Source: Bacillota bacterium (lineage in GTDB: Bacteria > Bacillota > Clostridia > Peptostreptococcales > Anaerovoracaceae). From it: a stretch of 34,388 nt of DNA. Position 1 is the stretch's first letter. Every line of letters starts with the position of its first letter. The translations under genes and the position numbers were made by a program. Under the pieces are notes generated by a model, which ran no database searches, was not told where the DNA came from, and saw only the letters and a list, made by a program, of their open reading frames with translations. This document shows positions 7,760 through 15,016 of this stretch, piece after piece. The DNA lies in contig JAFRJI010000015.1 of the NCBI GenBank assembly GCA_017432345.1, forward strand, positions 1-34,388, read 5' to 3'.

Positions 7760-8608
7760 ATGATCCAGGACATTGCACCGCGGGTGCTCCATCAGGAATA
7801 TACACCGGTCCCGCCGCGGGACGGCGACATCGTATTCGTATTCCGGCAAAAGCTGGTGCTGGCAAAAAAAGAAGCGAACGGGACGTTCACGTTCCCGACG
7901 CTAAAGGAACTATCCGGGGCTTTTGAAATCGATCCGGCGCAGCTACAGTATTTGTTCCGAATCGATGAGGATCCGTTCTTTTTGTGTCTGAATGCGCCGG
8001 AAGGCGATCTGCAGGGCTTTGCTTTCGTTCCGACGTTCGAGATCCGATGGCATTCGGAAAAGCCTCCGATGTTTGCCTGTATGACGGCGTTCCACTTATA
8101 CACGTGGTACAACAGGGCCCGGTTCTGCGGACATTGCGGGGCACCGCTGCAGCACGCGGAGAATGAGCGCATGCTCCGGTGTCCGTCATGCGGGAATCAG
8201 TTTTTCCCGGCGATCGCGCCAGCCGTTATCGTCGGTGTCACCGACGGAAACCGGCTGCTGATGACGAGGTATGCCGGACGCGATTACACCGGCTGGGCCT
8301 TGATCGCAGGATTTTGCGAGATCGGTGAAACGGTGGAAGATACCGTGCGGCGCGAGGTCATGGAAGAAGTCGGCGTGCGCGTAAAGAACCTCCGCTACGT
8401 TGCCAGCCAGCCGTGGGGAATCGATTCCGATATGCTGGTCGGCATGTTCTGCGATCTGGATGGGGATCCGGAGATCCATGTGGATGAGAAGGAGATCCAC
8501 TATGCGGCCTGGGTCGAGCGGCAGGATATCCCGAGCATGCGGGACAACCACAGCCTGACCGGACACATGATCGACCTGTTCCGGGAGGGAAAAGAAACAT
8601 CTTATTAG
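7760..8608 (+). CDS. nudC: NAD(+)/NADH pyrophosphatase (NudC), also RNA-decapping family
   Basis: NudC cleaves NADH to NMNH and AMP and, in E. coli, removes NAD caps from RNA. This 282-residue protein has the full layout: an N-terminal domain (1-115), a four-cysteine zinc ribbon (C123, C126, C141, C144 in FCGHCG and CPSCG), the Nudix box at 184-206 (GFCEIGE then REVMEEVGV) and the NudC-specific SQPW motif at 216-219. The family usually continues with a Pro-Phe-rich stretch, here GIDSDML. The start at ATG 7760 was preferred because the upstream in-frame ATG (7676) lies inside the fibronectin remnant and adds 28 residues of unrelated sequence. A weak GAAAGAGA precedes it. It may be read from the operon promoter or from an unseen one within the pseudogene. 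Confidence 0.9.
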   Translation: MIQDIAPRVLHQEYTPVPPRDGDIVFVFRQKLVLAKKEANGTFTFPTLKELSGAFEIDPAQLQYLFRIDEDPFFLCLNAPEGDLQGFAFVPTFEIRWHSEKPPMFACMTAFHLYTWYNRARFCGHCGAPLQHAENERMLRCPSCGNQFFPAIAPAVIVGVTDGNRLLMTRYAGRDYTGWALIAGFCEIGETVEDTVRREVMEEVGVRVKNLRYVASQPWGIDSDMLVGMFCDLDGDPEIHVDEKEIHYAAWVERQDIPSMRDNHSLTGHMIDLFREGKETSY

Positions 8609-8622
8609 ATCCGAACGATCCG

Positions 8623-8651
8623 TTGTAATTCTATGGATTCAAGGGTATAGT
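8623..8651 (+). promoter_or_regulatory. Sigma-A-type promoter for the hypB pair
   Basis: TTGTAA (8623-8628), a 17-base spacer and TATAGT (8646-8651). It lies in the only gap between nudC and the first hypB, so the two GTPase genes probably form their own transcript starting near 8658. Confidence 0.6.
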
Positions 8652-8692
8652 ATTAGAGTGGTTAACGAAGAGTGTTCAAAGAGAATCAGAAA

Positions 8693-9364
8693 ATGGATAT
8701 TAAAACGATAGAACTCAAGAAAACGATACTGGAAGATAACGATCAGGATGCGGATCTGCTGCGGGAACAGCTGAAGGCAGACCGCACCTATTACATCAAT
8801 GTAATGTCATCACCGGGATCCGGGAAGACGACGACGCTCGTCAGTACGATCCATCAGCTGCAGAAGATGGCGGACCTTAAGATCGGCGTGATGGAGGCGG
8901 ACATCGACAGCGATGTAGACGCCCACACGATCCACGACGAAACGGGCGTAGCGGCGGTGCAACTCCATACCGGAGGCATGTGCCATCTGGATGCGGAAAT
9001 GTCCAGACAGGGCCTGCGCGAAATCGGTGCGAAGGAGCTGGATCTGGTGTTTTTGGAGAACGTCGGTAATCTGGTGTGCCCGGCGGAATTTGACACGGGC
9101 GCGGTAAAGAACGCGGTGATCCTATCCGTCCCGGAAGGGGATGACAAGCCTCTGAAATATCCCCTGATGTTCAAGGAGGCGGACGTGGTCCTGGTGACCA
9201 AGATCGACGCGATGCCGGCCTTTGATTTTGACAAGGAACGGTTCCTGGAGAATCTGGCGGGATGCAGCGACCGCGCGCCGGTATTCTTCGTATCCGGAGC
9301 GACGGGTGAGGGAATCGAGCTGTGGTGCGAATGGTTGTTGCAGGAGGTGCAGCAGTGGCAGTAA
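8693..9364 (+). CDS. hypB: HypB-type nickel-incorporation GTPase (copy 1)
   Basis: HypB is a SIMIBI GTPase that, with HypA, delivers nickel to [NiFe] hydrogenase. This 223-residue protein keeps the P-loop (SSPGSGKTT, 39-47), the EADIDSDVDA switch, the dimer-interface metal site (C97 and H98 in GGMCHLDA, C129 in NVGNLVCPAEF) and NKxD-type VTKID. It lacks the N-terminal histidine-rich or CxxCGC nickel-storage region found in some HypB proteins. ATG 8693 is preferred to GTG 8672 because AAAGAG lies nine bases upstream of it. The end overlaps the next gene by ten bases. No hydrogenase structural gene, hypA or hypC-F is in the window. Confidence 0.88.
   Translation: MDIKTIELKKTILEDNDQDADLLREQLKADRTYYINVMSSPGSGKTTTLVSTIHQLQKMADLKIGVMEADIDSDVDAHTIHDETGVAAVQLHTGGMCHLDAEMSRQGLREIGAKELDLVFLENVGNLVCPAEFDTGAVKNAVILSVPEGDDKPLKYPLMFKEADVVLVTKIDAMPAFDFDKERFLENLAGCSDRAPVFFVSGATGEGIELWCEWLLQEVQQWQ
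9342..9347 (+). promoter_or_regulatory. Shine-Dalgarno deciding the start of the second hypB
   Basis: A perfect AGGAGG lies inside the end of the first hypB, seven bases before GTG 9355. It selects this GTG over the earlier in-frame ATGs at 9322 and 9331, which precede or overlap it. Confidence 0.75.
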
Positions 9365-10014
9365 GAGTGATCGATGTGAACGTCGGCGTATTTGACGAGA
9401 ACGACCGGATCGCCGATGAAGTAAGAAAAGACAATAGAGAAAAAGGCTGCCGGATGATCAACATCATGGCATCGCCGGGAGCAGGGAAGACGACGTTGCT
9501 TCTGCGTACCATCGAAGCGCTGAAGAGCGACTGCCGGATCGGTGTGATGGAAGCGGATATTGAAGCTTCCGTCGATGCGGAAAAGATGCAGGAAGCGGGC
9601 GTGCGTTCCATCCAGGTCCATACGGGCGGGGAATGCGCGATGGACGCCAGCATGGTGCAGCAGGCGCTGAAGGAATTCGATGTGTCGGATCTGGATCTTC
9701 TCTTTCTCGAGAACGTCGGGAATCTGGTCTGCACAGCAGAGCAGGATACGGGCGCGGATGCGAACGTAGAGATCTTGTCCGTTCCGGAAGGGGATGACAA
9801 GCCGCTGAAATACCCGCTGATGTTTTCTGTCTGTCAGTGCGTGCTCATTAATAAGATCGACACACGGCCGTGGTTCGCCTTTGACGATGAGGCCGTGGTC
9901 GAACGGATCCACCGGCTCAACCCGGAAGCGGAAGTGTTCTTCCTGTCCGGGAAGACCGGCGAAGGATTCGATCAGTGGATCGATTGGATCAGAAACGTTT
10001 TTCTGCAGCGATAG
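9355..10014 (+). CDS. hypB: HypB-type GTPase (diverged copy 2)
   Basis: A 219-residue paralogue of the preceding gene with the same domain plan: P-loop MASPGAGKTT (38-47), EADIEASVDA, ENVGNLVC (C126), SVPEGDDKPLKYPLMF and INKID. The dimer-interface metal site is altered: where copy 1 has Cys-His (GGMCHLDA), this one has Cys-Ala (C94, A95 in GGECAMDA). Nickel or zinc binding at that site is thus likely weaker or different. The GTG start is set by the AGGAGG at 9342-9347, and the ten-base overlap with copy 1 implies coupled translation. A heterodimer of the two paralogues is possible but unproven. Its 3' end overlaps the convergent HisD-like gene by 26 bases. Confidence 0.85.
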   Translation: MAVRVIDVNVGVFDENDRIADEVRKDNREKGCRMINIMASPGAGKTTLLLRTIEALKSDCRIGVMEADIEASVDAEKMQEAGVRSIQVHTGGECAMDASMVQQALKEFDVSDLDLLFLENVGNLVCTAEQDTGADANVEILSVPEGDDKPLKYPLMFSVCQCVLINKIDTRPWFAFDDEAVVERIHRLNPEAEVFFLSGKTGEGFDQWIDWIRNVFLQR

Positions 10015-11248
10015 CGTGGGCGATGAGCCCTTCGCCTTTGGCCATGCGGTTCACCAATGGCGCGATGGCAGCAGAGGCTCCCGGCGTCATGCGCTGGTTC
10101 GTGCAGATCTTTAAGAAAGTGCCTACCCAAACGCCGCCTGTATAACGGGCGGCTTTTATAGTCGGCAAAGTGTGGTTGGTGCCGGACGCGTAATCGCCGA
10201 AGGCTTCCGCCGTGTTGCCGCCGATGAACAGGGAACCATAGTTGGTCAGCTGATCGAGGATCCGGTCAGGATCCTGGATGTTGACTTCTAGGTGTTCCGG
10301 GGCGTATGCATTGCACACCTCGACGGCTTCCGCCAGATCGCCCAGCAGGACGACTTCTCCGTAATCGTCCCAGGACTGGCGGGCCACATCGGCCGTTTCC
10401 AGCGTTTCCAGTTCCGCTTCCACCGCGGCGATGGTAGCTTTCGCCAGCGTTTCATCCGTGGCCAGAAGGAAGGCCTTGGCATTCGGATCGTGTTCGCACT
10501 GGGCGAGCAGGTCAGCCGCCAGGACTTCCGGATCGGCTGCTTCGTCAGCGATGACCAGGACTTCGCTCGGACCGGCGATGAAATCGATGCCGACCTGTCC
10601 GTAGCACTGGCGCTTCGCTTCCGCGACAAACTGATTGCCCGGGCCGACGATGACGTCCACCGGGCGGATCTGTTCCGTGCCGTAGGAAAAAGCAGCGATC
10701 GCCTGTGCGCCGCCGACCGCGTAGATCTCATCTGCGCCGGCCAGGTCCATCGCGACGAGGGTTTTGTAATGGATATCGCCTGTGCCGTGCACGACCGGTG
10801 CTGTTGCGGCCACGCGTTTTACGCCGGCGACTTTGGCCGGTGTGATCAGCATCAGCGCCGTCGAGAACAGCGGATACCGGCCTCCCGGAACGTAGCAGCA
10901 GCAGGAGCTGACCGGGATGATCCGGTGCCCCAGGTAGATCCCCGGCTGCGGGCTGAAATCCGTGACTTCGTTCATGGACGCGAGCTGGGCTTTTGCAAAG
11001 GCTTCGATGTTGGCTTTCGCGGCGCGCAGGTCTTCGATGTCCGCCGGATCCATTTTCGCGTAGGCGGCGTCGATCTCTTCCCGGCTAACGCGGAACGATT
11101 CCCGTACGAATCCGTCAAAACGCTGACTGTAGTCGCGCAACGCGGCGTCGCCGTTCCGGCAGACATTGTCGATAATATCGGAAACAGTATTGCGCAGCTG
11201 GCGGTTGTCTTCCGCTGTGCGCTCTTTGGCTTTTTTAATAATATTCAT
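9989..11248 (-). CDS. hisD: Histidinol dehydrogenase family protein, possibly a paralogue with another substrate
   Basis: HisD oxidises L-histidinol to histidine in two NAD-dependent steps. This 419-residue protein has the family core: YVPGGRYPLFS, VGPGNQFVAEAKRQ, the signature IDFIAGPSEVLVIAD, zinc ligands Q250 and H253 (LLAQCEHDP), GDYASGTNHTLPT with the third ligand, and a C-terminal EGLIAHAIAAEKR supplying the fourth. Two segments are unlike biosynthetic HisD: SSCCCYVPGG with three cysteines before the YVPGG motif, and AARYTGGVWVGTFLKICTNQ, which resembles HisD paralogues such as sulfopropanediol dehydrogenase more than histidine enzymes. No other his gene is nearby. An alternative polyol or amino-alcohol substrate is thus reasonable. 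The start follows AAAGGAG ten bases upstream. The 3' end overlaps the second hypB. Confidence 0.85.
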   Translation of the reverse strand: MNIIKKAKERTAEDNRQLRNTVSDIIDNVCRNGDAALRDYSQRFDGFVRESFRVSREEIDAAYAKMDPADIEDLRAAKANIEAFAKAQLASMNEVTDFSPQPGIYLGHRIIPVSSCCCYVPGGRYPLFSTALMLITPAKVAGVKRVAATAPVVHGTGDIHYKTLVAMDLAGADEIYAVGGAQAIAAFSYGTEQIRPVDVIVGPGNQFVAEAKRQCYGQVGIDFIAGPSEVLVIADEAADPEVLAADLLAQCEHDPNAKAFLLATDETLAKATIAAVEAELETLETADVARQSWDDYGEVVLLGDLAEAVEVCNAYAPEHLEVNIQDPDRILDQLTNYGSLFIGGNTAEAFGDYASGTNHTLPTIKAARYTGGVWVGTFLKICTNQRMTPGASAAIAPLVNRMAKGEGLIAHAIAAEKRF

Positions 11249-11270
11249 AGTCGTTGTACTCCTTTACCAT

Positions 11271-11301
11271 AGTATAAGCGGTGATACATAGGACATGTCA
11301 A
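11271..11301 (-). promoter_or_regulatory. Promoter of the HisD-like gene
   Basis: On the minus strand a perfect TTGACA (11301-11296) is followed by TATACT (11276-11271) with a 19-base spacer, or TTATAC with 18. The spacing is slightly long. The start codon is 23 bases beyond. Confidence 0.5.
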
Positions 11302-11348
11302 GAAGGGAACGGCTTTTTCGTAAAAAAAATGGTCGGTCACGCAAGGGT

Positions 11349-11378
11349 TTGACAGAGCCGATGTAAACATGCTACGAT
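11349..11378 (+). promoter_or_regulatory. Promoter of the small DUF2442-like gene
   Basis: TTGACA (11349-11354), an 18-base spacer and TACGAT (11373-11378). It is divergent from the HisD-like gene promoter 47 bases away. AAAGGAG at 11388-11394 serves the start at 11405. Confidence 0.65.
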
Positions 11379-11404
11379 GATTGCGCAAAAGGAGTTATTG
11401 ACAG

Positions 11405-11800
11405 ATGGAGCAAACCAGCGTACAAAAAAACGATGCGCCTAAAATCACGGCAGTCAGTGCATTGAACGGCCGCTCGCTTCGCGTCGATTATGAGGATGGA
11501 ACCATCCGTCTGTTTGATGGGTTCCGGCTTCGCGGACCGAAGTACATTCCATTGGTCGACCCGAATGTTTTTATCACCGCCCGTATGGATGATGGCGATT
11601 TGTATTGGGACGACCTGGATATACACATTTCGGCAAGCTACGTCCGGAAATTCAGCGTGCCGTACGATCCGGATTACAAGCCGGAGGATTACGTTCCGAC
11701 AAAAAAAGAGATCATCGGAGCAAAGCTCGCGGTGATCATCTTCCCGATCATGGCCATTGCGGGACTCATCGGTACCGTATGGTGGTGGATCAACAACTAA
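11405..11800 (+). CDS. DUF2442-like domain with a C-terminal membrane anchor
   Basis: A 131-residue protein of unknown function. Residues 15-75 match the pattern of DUF2442: ITAVSALNGRSLRVDYEDG, then IRLFDGFRLRGP, PLVDPNVFITARMDDGDLYWDDLDI. DUF2442 proteins are small, soluble, and often encoded beside toxin-antitoxin-like DUF4160 genes. Here there is no such partner. Instead a charged linker (about 80-105) leads to a hydrophobic segment at about 108-128 ending in WWWINN, a tail anchor that would place the domain in the cytoplasm at the membrane. It has its own promoter and SD, and its stop lies three bases from the end of the convergent amidase gene. The DUF assignment is by pattern and not by search. 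Confidence 0.65.
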   Translation: MEQTSVQKNDAPKITAVSALNGRSLRVDYEDGTIRLFDGFRLRGPKYIPLVDPNVFITARMDDGDLYWDDLDIHISASYVRKFSVPYDPDYKPEDYVPTKKEIIGAKLAVIIFPIMAIAGLIGTVWWWINN

Positions 11801-11803
11801 ACG

Positions 11804-12985
11804 CTACTCGACGAAATCGATTCCGAGATAGTTGCACATTCCTTTAGCAAGTCCCTTACCGTAAGCATCGTATTTCTTGCGGAGGAGCTTGTTGTCGTTT
11901 TTGATGGATCCCGTTTCAAAGAGGCAGGCCACCGTTCCGCAGTTCCTCTTCAGGGAAATGAGATCGTCGCGGTATTCCAGCCCGCGGTTTGGGATGTCGA
12001 TGGTGGAATGCACTCCCGTATTCAATTTTTTCGCCAGTTTTTTCTGGGCCTTGGTCCGGTACAGAGGCAGTGTCCCGGACGGTTTCATATACGCATCGCA
12101 ATGGATATGCACCATCGCGCTGAGTTTCTTGGTCTTCGCTTTTTTGATGGCGGCTAACAGGTTGATGTTGTTTCCGTCGAAAGCGTCTGTATAAACATAA
12201 ACGTGAGACTGTCTCAGATAATTCGTCATGGACTGGGCGATCGGGATCATGAGCTTGGCTTCCTGATAGCCGTTCCAGGTCGCGCCCGGGTCCCATCTGC
12301 CCTGGGAATCGATACCGTGACCGGTCTCGATAAAGACGCGGTAGATCGCGCCGCGTTTGATCTCCTGCGAAAATTGTCCGCGGACGGCCTTTGCGTTCTT
12401 GTTCTTTCTATAGATCGGGCGGATCCGGTAATAGCTGGCCTTGCCGGACAGGGCGTAGCTGTCCTTATAAGAGGATTTGCTTGCGGAAACCGTCTTGATC
12501 CGTTTCCAGGATTCTTCCTCGGAATAGCGCCGGAACAGCTGGTAGCCGGTGGCGTAGTCGCTCTTCGTCCAGGAAAGTTTGGTGCCGTCACCGGAGCGTT
12601 TGCCGCTCAGGTCCACAGCAGGAAACGGAACGGCGGAAACCGTCTCCGAGGCGGCGTCACCGCACACGATACAGTAATAGTAGGTCTTTGCAGGAGAAAG
12701 ACCTTTGTCTATATACGTTGTTTCCGTTGTTTCATCAATCGGTTCAAAAGCGCCTTCCACCGATTTCGCGCGATACACCTGATAGACCAGACCTTCTTCG
12801 CTGCCGGTCCAGCTGAGCTGTATTTTCTTCACGCCGACGGACTGCGCGGTCATGTCGCTGATGACGACAGCCGGCGCTTCCGGTTCCGGATCGGCCAATG
12901 GATCCGTCTCATCTGCCCAGACCGTCATCGCCGACATCGAAAACATCATTATAATCGTTGTGAGGAATATCAATAACCGTTTCAT
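11804..12985 (-). CDS. Secreted N-acetylmuramoyl-L-alanine amidase with two fibronectin type III-like domains
   Basis: A zinc amidase cutting the bond between N-acetylmuramic acid and the stem peptide of peptidoglycan. From ATG 12985 the protein has 393 residues: a signal peptide ending near residue 24 (TVWA), two fibronectin-like domains (about 42-122 and 123-210), and a C-terminal Amidase_3 domain. The catalytic set is complete: H223 (ETGHG), E242 (GYQEAKL), H295 (HIHCDA) and E357 (FETGSI). A GTG at 13009 is an alternative start but it would precede the signal peptide with eight polar residues and overlap the promoter. No Shine-Dalgarno is visible; see the promoter entry. The enzyme probably acts in cell-wall remodelling or daughter-cell separation. 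Confidence 0.87.
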   Translation of the reverse strand: MKRLLIFLTTIIMMFSMSAMTVWADETDPLADPEPEAPAVVISDMTAQSVGVKKIQLSWTGSEEGLVYQVYRAKSVEGAFEPIDETTETTYIDKGLSPAKTYYYCIVCGDAASETVSAVPFPAVDLSGKRSGDGTKLSWTKSDYATGYQLFRRYSEEESWKRIKTVSASKSSYKDSYALSGKASYYRIRPIYRKNKNAKAVRGQFSQEIKRGAIYRVFIETGHGIDSQGRWDPGATWNGYQEAKLMIPIAQSMTNYLRQSHVYVYTDAFDGNNINLLAAIKKAKTKKLSAMVHIHCDAYMKPSGTLPLYRTKAQKKLAKKLNTGVHSTIDIPNRGLEYRDDLISLKRNCGTVACLFETGSIKNDNKLLRKKYDAYGKGLAKGMCNYLGIDFVE

Positions 12986-12991
12986 GGAAGT

Positions 12992-13000
12992 ATTATAACA
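12992..13000 (-). promoter_or_regulatory. Extended -10 placing the transcript start at the amidase ATG
   Basis: On the minus strand TGTTATAAT (13000-12992) is a perfect extended -10. Only six bases separate it from ATG 12985, so the transcript would begin at or beside the start codon, a leaderless mRNA. The -35 region is poor. Confidence 0.5.
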
Positions 13001-13001
13001 T

Positions 13002-13033
13002 AAAAACACCGCCTTTTGTTGAGGTGGTGTTTT
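13002..13033 (-). terminator. Terminator of spoVG, usable in both directions
   Basis: The stem 13003-13013 with 13023-13033 (core ACACCGCC/GGTGGTGT, one G-U pair, nine-base loop) is flanked by A and T runs. On the minus strand it ends in TTTTT and runs straight into the amidase promoter. Confidence 0.75.
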
Positions 13034-13072
13034 CGTCTACCATTCAGCTTCGCTTTATATACTGTCTTGCAG

Positions 13073-13369
13073 CTAATCATCAGATTCAACTTCCAGATTC
13101 TCTGCGGCTTTCTCGGTCAATACTCTTTCATACTCTTCGAAAATGGCATCTCTGATTTTGTTCCTGGTCTCAGATACCAGTGGATGAGCGATGTCTCTGA
13201 AGTCGCCTTCGCCCATCTTCCTGCTTGGCATCGCGATGAAAAGGCCGTTCTGCCCTTCGATTATTTTAATGTCATGTACTACAAATTCGTCATCGAAAGT
13301 TATTGAAACGACGGCCTTCATTTTGCCTTCATCGTTTACCTTGCGGATCCTAACATCAGTAATGTTCAT
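13073..13369 (-). CDS. spoVG: SpoVG, RNA/DNA-binding regulator
   Basis: A small regulator first known from sporulation septum formation and now seen as a nucleic-acid-binding global regulator in many Firmicutes. The 98-residue protein carries the highly conserved SpoVG sequence throughout: [41 protein letters not shown] and [15 protein letters not shown], followed by an acidic variable tail. Length and start match the family. The SD is an AAAGGCGG about eight bases upstream. It is divergent from murC. In Bacillus spoVG directly precedes glmU; here the same neighbourhood is kept but spoVG is inverted. Confidence 0.96.
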   Translation of the reverse strand: MNITDVRIRKVNDEGKMKAVVSITFDDEFVVHDIKIIEGQNGLFIAMPSRKMGEGDFRDIAHPLVSETRNKIRDAIFEEYERVLTEKAAENLEVESDD

Positions 13370-13405
13370 AGTGTACCGCCTTTCATGCCGTATTTACATA
13401 TAGTT

Positions 13406-13434
13406 ATTATACAATAGGTTCTATATATAAACAA
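13406..13434 (-). promoter_or_regulatory. Promoter of spoVG
   Basis: On the minus strand TTGTTT (13434-13429), a 17-base spacer and a perfect TATAAT (13411-13406). The start codon is 36 bases past the -10. The surroundings are very A/T-rich. Confidence 0.7.
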
Positions 13435-13523
13435 GATTTATTTAGAAACTTTCTGACTATTCAAAAACTAATGACCATAATGTAATAATATGCGCTTTTT
13501 TTGTCCACGCAGTGACAAAGTTA

Positions 13524-13552
13524 TGGTATACTTTAATCGTGTTTTTAGGAGG
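13524..13552 (+). promoter_or_regulatory. Extended -10 promoter and SD of the murC operon
   Basis: TGGTATACT (13524-13532) is an extended -10. The best -35 (TTGTCC, 13501-13506) is 20 bases away, too far to trust. A strong AGGAGG (13547-13552) lies six bases before ATG 13559. This would drive the whole murC-to-dapB run. Confidence 0.55.
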
Positions 13553-13558
13553 AAACAA

Positions 13559-14986
13559 ATGATCGATTTGTCGAAATATAGAAAGATACACTGCATCGGC
13601 ATCGGAGGCATAGGTCTCTCAGCCGTTGCAGAAATTTTGATGTCCAAAGGTTATGAAGTCTCCGGTTCGGACATGCGCGAAAGCGATATCACGGAGAACC
13701 TGATGGACAAGGGCGCGAAGATTTTTCTGGGCCACCGTGCCAAGAATGTCGAAAACGCCGATCTGGTCGTCTATACCGTCGCGGTAGGGGACGACAATCC
13801 GGAGATCGCGCGGGCAAAAGAGCTGGGAATCCCGACGGTCACCAGGGCGCAGGCTCTGGGGGCTTTGATGGAGCAGTACGAGCACAGCATCGCCATCTCC
13901 GGGACCCATGGCAAGACCACGACGACATCCATGATCTCGCTGATCCTGAAGCATGACAACAAGATGCCGACGATCCTGGTCGGCGGCAATCTGGATGAAA
14001 TCGGCGGCAACGTCTACGTCGGGGACAAGCACTACTTTGTCACGGAGGCCTGCGAATACAGGGACAGCTTCCTGCAGCTGCGGCCGAGCGTTGAGATCAT
14101 CCTCAACATCGACTCCGACCACCTGGATTATTTCAAGGACGTTGAGCACATCGCCCGTTCCTTTGACAAGTTCGCCAGACTGGTCCCGCCGAATGGGATC
14201 GTGATCGCCTACGACGGCAATGCCTTTGTAAAAAGTGTCATCGAAGGCCTGCCGAACGCGGTGACCTTCGGGCTCAACACCGGCAGCGACTACTACGCCA
14301 GCAACATCAGCTTCAGCCGGGAAGGAATGCCGCAGTTCGATGTGAACCACGGCGGGCAGGTTCTCTGCAGGATCGAGCTTTCCATTCCGGGAGAGCACAA
14401 CATCCTCAACGCGCTGGCGGCCTTTGCGTGCTGCCACATGCTGGGCGTCCGGCCGGAAGCCATCGTCAAGACCCTGAACGAGTTCAAAGGCACGCACCGC
14501 CGGTTCGACGTGCTGGGAAGGACCCAGACCAACGTCGGCATCGTGGACGACTACGCGCACCATCCGACGGAAATCAAAGCGACCCTGGCCGCGGTCAAAA
14601 AGATGCGGCACGGCGATCTTTGGTGTCTGTTCCAGCCACATACTTATACGCGGACCCTGGCTCTGATGGACGACTTCGCAAAGGCCTTCGACATGGCCGA
14701 CAAGATCGTTCTGGCGGAGATTTACCCGGCCAGGGAGAAGAATATCTACAAAATCAGTTCCTCGGTCCTGATGGAAAAGATCAAGGAACACGACCCGACG
14801 AAGGAAGTGTATTTCTTCAAAGAATTCGACGAGATCGCGGAATTCGTCTATGCCAATGCGAAACCGCAGGACATGGTCCTGACCATGGGCGCCGGAGACA
14901 TCTACAAGGTCGGCGAGATGATGCTGGAGATGGAGAAGCCGCAGGGCAAGAAGACGGCAAGAGAATACAAGAAGATCGAAGACTAA
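13559..14986 (+). CDS. murC: UDP-N-acetylmuramate--L-alanine ligase
   Basis: MurC adds L-alanine to UDP-MurNAc with ATP, the first amino acid of the peptidoglycan stem. The 475-residue protein shows the Mur ligase order: a Rossmann start with GIGGIGLSAVAEIL, the ATP P-loop GTHGKTTTTSM, the EACEYRDSFL segment, NIDSDHLDYFKD, the GEHNILNALAA motif, and the C-terminal domain with DDYAHHPTEI and the FQPHTYTRT segment specific to MurC. The start at 13559 is fixed by AGGAGG and removes 23 non-homologous residues of the longer reading frame. It heads an operon whose next gene, 30 bases away, also serves cell-wall precursor supply. Confidence 0.96.
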   Translation: MIDLSKYRKIHCIGIGGIGLSAVAEILMSKGYEVSGSDMRESDITENLMDKGAKIFLGHRAKNVENADLVVYTVAVGDDNPEIARAKELGIPTVTRAQALGALMEQYEHSIAISGTHGKTTTTSMISLILKHDNKMPTILVGGNLDEIGGNVYVGDKHYFVTEACEYRDSFLQLRPSVEIILNIDSDHLDYFKDVEHIARSFDKFARLVPPNGIVIAYDGNAFVKSVIEGLPNAVTFGLNTGSDYYASNISFSREGMPQFDVNHGGQVLCRIELSIPGEHNILNALAAFACCHMLGVRPEAIVKTLNEFKGTHRRFDVLGRTQTNVGIVDDYAHHPTEIKATLAAVKKMRHGDLWCLFQPHTYTRTLALMDDFAKAFDMADKIVLAEIYPAREKNIYKISSSVLMEKIKEHDPTKEVYFFKEFDEIAEFVYANAKPQDMVLTMGAGDIYKVGEMMLEMEKPQGKKTAREYKKIED

Positions 14987-15016
14987 CCGACAGACGAAAC
15001 AATAGAGGGAATCGTT

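Noticed and set aside
8854-9912. 352-codon minus-strand frame across both hypB genes
   Set aside because: Shadow of the two GTPase genes; the P-loops lie on the plus strand.
10292-11272. 326-codon open frame on the plus strand
   Set aside because: Antisense of the HisD-family gene; the plus-strand product matches nothing.
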